Notes under the pieces: model-generated
Databases searched by the model: none
What the model was told of the DNA's origin: nothing
Seen by the model: the letters and a program-made list of their open reading frames with translations, nothing else
Made by a program: the position numbers and the translations under genes
Part shown: in pieces, positions 57,430 through 64,000 of the stretch
Layout: each line of letters begins with the position of its first letter
Numbering within the stretch: the stretch's first letter is position 1
Assembly: GCA_030077755.1 (NCBI GenBank)
Contig: JAQJZZ010000021.1
Coordinates: 1,240,001 to 1,304,000 of the forward strand
Reading direction: 5' to 3'
Origin: Filosporella fistucella
Lineage: Eukaryota; Ascomycota; Leotiomycetes; Helotiales
DNA length: 64,000 bases

Positions 57430-59150
57430 AAACCCCCCCTTCTTCTTATTCTCTTAGATTTTCTTTTCCTTTAATATAACTTTTTTTTTGGTAAGTTACC
57501 TCCCTATTTGACTCCTATTTGCTCCACCCTTTCTCTAATAAGAAGTTGGATTTGGGGACTAGCGAATAGGGAGCGAATCGCCTCCTATTTAGTCCACCCT
57601 TCTTCCAATTGAGAGTTGGATTAGGGGACCAGCGAATAGGGAGCGAATCGCCTCCTATTCACACTTTAATTATCACTTATTTGCCACTTATTTATTGGCT
57701 AACCGTACGCTAATCACCCTCTAACCACATCCCACCTTACATCTCTTTAAAACCAAATCACCACCTATTCGCTACCTTATTATACCATCATGCCACCCAA
57801 GTCGACCCCCCCTAAGGGAAAAAAGAGTGTTATTACGAAGGTCGCCAAGGGTAATTTTAACTCGGAGAAGCCCGTAAAAGATTTATAATTGGATAAGCTA
57901 TCTAATAAATCCTCGATCTTCACTTACTAGCCATTTTCCATCCCCTCAATACGTATTTTTATACTAATCGACTCCTACCCCCTCACGATTCGCTTATTAA
58001 TCGATTCCAAAAACCCAGATTATTGGCCCCGCTTATGCATCTAACCAAATCCATGCCAATGGCGTCTTAATGGCAAATGCTTGCTAGTAATATATCGGCG
58101 CTTTCGCTTATATGAGCCTCTCTAACGTCTTTGGCCGGGATATAAAGAAATATATCAAGCCCTTTTGGTAAGTGATCTTAATCTGAGTAACCGCCGATTT
58201 GCTTGCTAATAGCCCCCGAATAGCTGCATGATCTGCCCTAAATACGGCGTAAATAGCACTTAGTATAATCGCTACGTCGGTCTCGGAAAGGGCACTAAAT
58301 GCCAATCCGCTATGGTATTAGATATGGACTTTTAGACGCTTGCCATCAAGATTATTAAAACCGCTACCAAGTTTAATAGCATCCTAAAAGGTCATAAATC
58401 CACTACGCCTAACGAGTGGAGAGACGTAAATAAGGAAATTGCTCTAGAGTTAAAGGCTCTCTTTACGAGTTTTATACGCATGAAAACCGGTGCCATAGTG
58501 AGTTCCATTCTCTCTAGATCAGATTGCCATTCGATTGCTAATAGCCTAAAAAGAAGCGTGGAATCGCCCTCCCTAAAACCCCTACCAAAAAGCGAAAATA
58601 CTCCGAGTTTGCCGCTAAGCAGCATTTAACCTAGCTCGATAAGGACCTCAATCTTCGTTATAATAGCGTTAATGCGAAGCTTAATAACATCTTAATTAAC
58701 TAAATTGAGATTTTAAAGGGCCTTTAGTTTATCGTTAATAAGGTGAAACTTCTTGCTTAATAAGTGCTCTATTTACTCATGATTAGATTCCTATTTGCTC
58801 ACTATTTATAGCCGATTTATTCGGGCCCGGGCTCATATTAGTTATCTGGTAGACTCGGTATAAAGCATTGGTTACGTCGTAAACGATATTAACGCAGCTA
58901 TTAACAAGGGTCAAATTAATGCTTAGGGCAATCCTATTAAACCCCGAAAAGCTCATCGTTTGCTCTTCGATTTAGATGCGTTTTCTAACCCATCCGATAA
59001 CGAGTCGGAGGAATAAGAGGATGAGCCTGAGGAGGAAGAGGATTAATTTAGCTCCTATTCGCTAGCGAATCGGTTATAGGTGGCTGGTGGGTAAGCCAGT
59101 AGCTATATTCGGGGCGTTCGGGAATAGAACTTATATATAGATTTTCTTGC
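57430..59150. repeat. Degraded subtelomeric unit, copy 1
   Basis: Begins with a TATATAAACC-type stretch and a pyrimidine run, followed by CTCCTATT/CTATTCG motifs, a possible relic start near 57790 (MPPKSTPPKGKKSVITK), a scarred coding-like body, an acidic end (about 59010-59045), and a closing block that includes the 14-bp palindrome ATTCGCTAGCGAAT at 59057-59070 and then GGTAAGCCAG. The same order of elements returns about 2.3 kb to the right (copy 2). Stops are mostly TAA and TAG. No protein family recognised. Confidence 0.55.
57512..57651. repeat. Tandem repeat, two copies of 70 bp
   Basis: Positions 57512-57581 and 57582-57651 are near-identical 70-bp units; each ends in AGCGAATAGGGAGCGAATCG plus C. 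A third partial copy starts at 57652 (CTCCTATTC). It lies in the leader of subtelomeric copy 1. Confidence 0.85.
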
Positions 59151-59749
59151 TTGCTTTTAACTATTTAATGGGAGGCGTTTAAGGGGCGGATAGGCGTTTA
59201 ATAATAAGCGTTAATACGATGATACCCTTATAGAATTAATACTTTTAATTTAAAATTAACTTTTCTTTTACTTATGGTTTAAAAATAAATAAGTCGCGAA
59301 TAGCTATCTATCCAGTATTATTTATTAATAAGCTAAGTAGCTTACCTAACCTTATTTATTCACCTTTAAAGGTATATCGCATTCTTCTTAGCTACATTTT
59401 AAATATTTTCTTTTAAGCAAACAAAATCTCAAACGAGGCTATAGGCAAATACGGGCGCCCACAGCTACTACTTTAAAAGCAAAAAGTAACCCAATTAAAT
59501 GCCATATTTCCTTATTACCTTAAAGCGGGGTAAGTACAATTTATTTGAGTGGATATAAATCCATAAAATACTCGGATAACTAATATACTTCTATTTACAT
59601 ATAAAATTATATTATATAACAAGTCACTCACTTAATACTTAGATTCAAATCCTTTACTATTAAAGTCAAACTTATTATATATTTTCATAAAGTAAATTAA
59701 CGCTTAGGATAAACCCAAGTTATAATAAGGGTATAACTAATTATATAAA
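59151..59749. other. AT-rich spacer between the two units
   Basis: About 600 bp, mainly A/T, without a frame. Comparable in look to 56921-57429. Confidence 0.5.
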
Positions 59750-61470
59750 CCTCCCTCATTCCCTTTCTCATAACTTGTCTTATCCTTTTCTATAATTCTT
59801 CTTTTTAGTGAGTCCACCTCCTATTCGACACCTATTCGATATCTATCCGCTCTACCCTACCTTCCACCTAGTCAATAGCTATTCGCTTAAGCAACCAAGA
59901 TTAGGCCTTAGGGTTATTGCCCTTTAACATTTTCTCTAATACTTGTCTTAAGCTAATAGCTACCGAGTAAATGGTAAGTAAACTATTATAAGCATGTTAT
60001 TTCCCATAATCTTTATAGCTAATAGCCACCTAATATCCAACCCTCTACTATTTACTTAAGCCTCTATCGCACTCGCTTTACCCATTATTCCCTCTATTAT
60101 GAGTTTTATATCATTGTCTGCTCCCGCTCCTTCCGCCTCCTAGTCGACTAATAAGAGGGGTATAGTTCCCTTTCCTGCCCCTCCCCAACTCGTTATTATT
60201 AAGCGCTTGCAAGTTCCCCGACCGGCCAGAAATACCTAGCCCGTCCGTCACATTCCCTTCCCGCTTAGCTTAACTATACGTATCTCATCGCTAATTATTC
60301 GCTCGCAAACCGCTAGCTAATCCCTAGCTATCCAGGTTATTACGGGTCCCAAGTATATTTCTAATAAAATTCATGCTAAAGGCGATTTATTAAAGAATGC
60401 CTGCCATTAATATGTGCTTGCGATATCGCAATTGAGTTCTTCCCAAACGCTTGGCTAAGGCATTAATAACTTTAATGAGGTCTTTTTATAAGTGTTTTTA
60501 CCCCATATTTATAGCAATTTAGCGCCTAATAAATATCGAATAATTATATAAAGCATGCTTCTTTTGGTGTTAGTGGCATATAATGTAGACGCTATATTGG
60601 CCTGGGCAAGGGCCAGTTCTGCTATAAGGTGAGCTTAACCAACCTATAACTTTATGGCTATTCGCTAATTATTCGATAGATCCCCGAAGTAAATCGTTTA
60701 CAAGCTAAGAAGGTCATTACCGTCGCTGCCCAATGGAATAAGATTGTAATAGCCGAGTCTATAAAGGCGCTTAATGAGATAATGGCAGACCAATATGCCA
60801 TTTTCCAAGAGTTGGTCATAGAGGCAAAAGATTATGCCTAGCTCTTATAAGGTCTCCGCGTGAGTATTATTATAAAGAATTTTTCTTGCCACTTGCATGC
60901 TAATAGCTACTTATTTAGAATCGAGGTGATTTCATTTTAACCCCAACCAAGAAGCGAAAAGCTGAAAATGCATTTATTATTAAGAAGATCTCCGCCATTA
61001 AACACTTAATGAATCGTGGTTAGTTGAGCATAGAAGAGAAGGTGGAGAGTATCGGTCAAGCTATTAATAAGATATCTAATTACCTCCTCACCATCTAGAA
61101 ATCCCTCCTAGCTATGCTCAGGTAAGTGATCTAGCCGCTCCTTATTCGATAGCGGATAGCTAAGCAATCATAGCCGAGCCGAACTCTCTCGTGGCTATAA
61201 GCGCCATCTTTGCAAAGCTATGCAAGCTCTTAGTGCTAGTTTAAATAGACTCATCACAGAAGTCAATATTAGCAAGATCGAGGACGATTAGCTAGACTTG
61301 ATTAAGCTACCATCGGCCGAGATGGCGGACTTGGACTTGACTTCCGATTACGATGCGGATAAAGAGTCTAAAAATGGTAAGGACTAATTCCATTCCTATT
61401 CGCTAGTGAATCGACTACGGGTGGCTAAAGGATAAGCCAGCAATCATATTTAGGGCAAATAGGATTAAGA
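59750..61470. repeat. Degraded subtelomeric unit, copy 2
   Basis: Parallel to copy 1: TATATAAACCTCCCTC start, pyrimidine run, CCTATTCGACACCTATTCG motifs, a possible relic start near 60095 (MSFISLSAPAP), a body with similar internal Lys-rich phrases, an acidic end near 61340-61380, and a closing block at about 61390-61450 sharing CCTATTCGCTAG.GAATCG and TAAGCCAG with copy 1. Divergence is high. Confidence 0.55.
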
Positions 61471-62810
61471 ATCAAGTAAATATTACTTTATAGTCTTTTT
61501 TATCACTTGTCAATTATTTTTTAGGGGCGTTTATAGCAGGAATGGATATCCTTGGGGTATCATTTAATAAGCACTTATAATTAATAAAATTTTTATTTTA
61601 TAATTTATAAAGTATTTAAAATTAAAATTAATAATTATTTTTTATAAGATTTTCTATATAAATTTAATTATAAGAGCTTATATATAAAACTTTTTTAAAT
61701 TATTTTATATATTTAATATAATTATATTAAAATTAAAATACTTAAAATTATTAATAAATCTTAAAAACAAAAGTATAATAATTATTATATAAATTAATAT
61801 TTATATAATAATTTTAAATAAGAAATAAATATATTATAAAAAGATTTTAATTTATAATATTATTAAATATAAAAAATATTATTTAAAGTTAAATATAAAG
61901 CTTTTATATAATAATTAAAATATTAATCTTATATTATAAAATAATAAGAAGTATATTATTTAAATATATAATAAATAATATAATAATTAAAATAATAAGG
62001 ATAATATTTAAAAAAAAAAAAAAAAAAAATTATATTTAAGCTATATTATATATAAAATAAATATTAAAGCAAAAAAATTATTTATTAATAAAATATATAA
62101 TTTAAAATTATAAAGTCTTAACTTTAATATATATATTTTTCTTTAAGAATAATCTTTTCTTAATTATTTTAAATTTTTTTTTTTTATATTTTAATCCTTT
62201 ATAAATTAAAAATCCTTTTAATAATTATTCTTAATAAAGTTTTGCTTAAGAAATAAGAAAGTCCTAGGTTTATAAGGAGGAAATCCTATATATAAATCTA
62301 TTATGGTTATAATTATAATTATAGCCTAAGGCTTAATAAACCGGTTAAGCTATATAGGGAATTATGATTAAAGAATTATAAGGCAAATATTATATAATTA
62401 AATTAAGAGAATTAAATAAATTAAGGGAATTAATTCTTAATTTAATTAATTTATATTAATTTAAATAATTTATTAAGGAATAAAGATTTTATATAAGATT
62501 AGCACTTTTGCTATTAAATAAGAGCTTTATGCTTAATTTTAAATAATATTCTTTATATTTAATAATATTATAATTAAAATGTATTTATAATATACTTATT
62601 CCTTATTTAAAATTATTATATAAGCATTAGCCTAACTCTAGTTTTTAAAGATTATAATATAATTGGGTTTTTTTTATATAATAAAATTAAGGTATAATCC
62701 ATATAAGCACCTAATTAGAGTATAATATAGTCTAGTTAACCCTAACCCTATAAATCCAGCCCACATAGCCGTCCAATTTATTTATAAATTATATATAATA
62801 AAATAAAACC
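61471..62810. repeat. Extremely AT-rich tract
   Basis: About 1.3 kb that is nearly all A and T from about 61560, including a run of some 20 A at about 62010. No frame, no RNA gene. This is typical of fully RIP-converted subtelomeric DNA. Confidence 0.75.
62737..62751. repeat. Short interstitial telomere-like repeat
   Basis: TTAACCCTAACCCTA: two CCCTAA units in the orientation opposite to the terminal TTAGGG array, about 1 kb inside it. Confidence 0.6.
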
Positions 62811-63749
62811 ATGGCCTAACCTATCCCTTAAGTATTAGCTTATTTAATCGCATTAAATATAGAATTTAATATATTAATTTATATTCCATGCAAATTCGCT
62901 ATTACCTTAACCGCCATCGTTTAATATTTATAGGACTAATATAAGACTAATATTAAATTATAAAAGCAAGTTAAAGAATATATATAAGAGTTTTCATTTA
63001 TATATAATTATATTATAATCTTATTATTAAAGGAGAATTTAGCACCCTAGCCCATTATTCCGGTTATAAATAGGTTATAGTATTAAGAATATCCATTTAA
63101 GAGCTAAAATAGGGAAATAATAAAAAAGCATAGGAATAAAGAGCATGGTAAAAGACGGGTTATAAATGAAGATTTATTCCAGATTATAAAGTTATAATTA
63201 TGGTTTAATAAAAAGAAAGCCTAATATTAGGTTATTAATAAGGCCAAAGGTTAAGAGTAAGAGCGCTAAACACGTCGGGTTATAATACGTAATATGGGAA
63301 AAGAAACCGATAATTTAAATAATAGCAATAATAATAATAAGAATAATAAAAGCGACTAGGATAATATAAATAATTAAATTATTTAAGATATTAAAAAATA
63401 AAAGGGCAAGGCTTAAGAGCGGCGATTATGGATATTAAAAGAGGTACCTATTATTAAAATAAATTCATGGTTATAATATATTAAGTAAAATAAGGTATTA
63501 AGCTAATTTAAGTATAATTTAATTTAAATATTTTATTATACCTATATGCCTAACCTAGAAGAGCTATAATTAAAGCGGTTATTACGTGTATAAAATCGAA
63601 TTTTAGAGCGTTATTTAAATATATTAAAAGCAATTAATTATAAAAACGCATTAAAGTAATAAGTATCCCTCAAAAATAAAGCCGCGGACTAGCGCTCATT
63701 TAAATTATTACAAAATGCCAAAAGCATTAATAAATATAATGGGATTTTT
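62811..63749 (+). pseudogene. RIP-degraded subtelomeric gene relic, OrsD/DUF3505-like (tentative)
   Basis: From ATG 62811 a single frame runs about 313 codons to the telomeric junction, broken by roughly 40 TAA/TAG codons and no TGA that I could find. Intact stretches are ILIYIPCKFAITLTAIV (a CxxC-less Cys-Lys-Phe-Ala motif), EHGKRRVINEDLFQIIKL and YMPNLEEL. These resemble the DUF3505/OrsD-type region found in fungal telomere-linked helicases and related repeated genes. The family link is from memory and tentative; the relic frame itself is seen directly. The frame is cut by the telomeric sequence rather than by a normal end. Confidence 0.6.
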
Positions 63750-63756
63750 GCAGGGT

Positions 63757-64000
63757 GGTGTGTTGTGTGTGCTATCGACTGCGGGTTTCTTGGTGTTAGT
63801 TTAGGGTTGGTTGGTTAGGGTGGTGGTAGGGTAGGGTAGGGTGGGTTGGGTGAGGGGGTAGGGGGTAGGGGTTAGGGTTAGGGTGAGGGTGGGGGTGGGG
63901 GAGGGTGTGGGGGGGGGGGTGGAGGGGTTGGATGGTGTGTAGTTAGTGTGAGAGGAGTGGCCGCAACTCCAGCAAGTGGGGGGGGGTGGTGTAAGTGAGT
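63757..64000 (+). repeat. Degenerate telomeric repeat, right chromosome end
   Basis: G/T-rich sequence with TTAGGG-like units on the plus strand, including two perfect ones in a row at 63872-63883 and many near forms (TTGGG, GTAGGG, GTGAGGG), then G-runs to the last base. The G-rich strand running toward 3' is right for a right-hand end. The degeneration could be real or could be poor base quality at a contig end. Confidence 0.8.

Noticed and set aside
56653..58625. Short minus-strand frames in the subtelomere
   Set aside because: AT-driven chance frames opposite relic sequence; no motif.
1..64000. tRNA, rRNA or CRISPR features
   Set aside because: No cloverleaf with A/B boxes, rRNA core or regularly spaced repeats recognised by eye; a covariance-model scan would settle tRNAs.

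Overview
This is a stretch of a filamentous ascomycete (Pezizomycotina) chromosome running from an ordinary gene-rich arm on the left to a chromosome end on the right. The evidence is short introns (about 45-60 bp, GTRNGY...YAG), a conserved set of single-copy eukaryotic genes, fungal cell-wall enzymes, and a right flank whose relic reading frames are broken almost only by TAA and TAG, as repeat-induced point mutation (RIP) produces. A leotiomycete-like fungus is my best guess, but that is inference only.

1-14.8 kb, housekeeping block: 3' end of a CDC50/LEM3-family flippase subunit, the FACT histone chaperone SPT16, sterol C-24(28) reductase ERG4, a UBP3/USP10-like deubiquitinase and a MAG2/RNF10-like RING ligase. 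14.8-19.8 kb is gene-poor. It holds a frameshifted orphan and a very divergent three-exon histone H3-like gene whose alpha-2 helix is rewritten by two compensating frameshifts; this is the most unusual coding feature seen.

19.8-42.7 kb: cell-wall enzymes with GPI-type tails (GH17 glucanase, GH76 DFG5/DCW1-like, GH10 xylanase), a DUF1365 membrane protein, coactivator MBF1, replication licensing factor CDT1, a tandem pair of 2EXR/F-box-like genes, a RanBP2-type zinc-finger protein, an unrecognised two-exon gene, a peroxisome-targeted 5-hydroxyisourate hydrolase, GET3, and a MetE-like methyltransferase.

42.7-52.5 kb, transition zone: an AT-rich block and a decayed short-chain dehydrogenase, an NmrA-like oxidoreductase, a CorA-like membrane protein with a questionable 5' junction, a 58-residue three-exon micro-gene, a broken Tc1/mariner-type transposase and a protein-kinase-like gene with a low-complexity basic tail at the border.

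52.5-64 kb, subtelomere: AT-rich and RIP-degraded. A relic reading frame of about 4 kb, two diverged copies of a 1.7-kb unit marked by a recurring CTATTCG motif, an extremely AT-rich tract, and a second relic frame with weak resemblance to OrsD/DUF3505 subtelomeric proteins run directly into degenerate TTAGGG-type sequence. The G-rich strand points right, as at a right-hand chromosome end.

Exon coordinates were worked out by hand from splice signals, reading phase and family knowledge; no similarity search was run.
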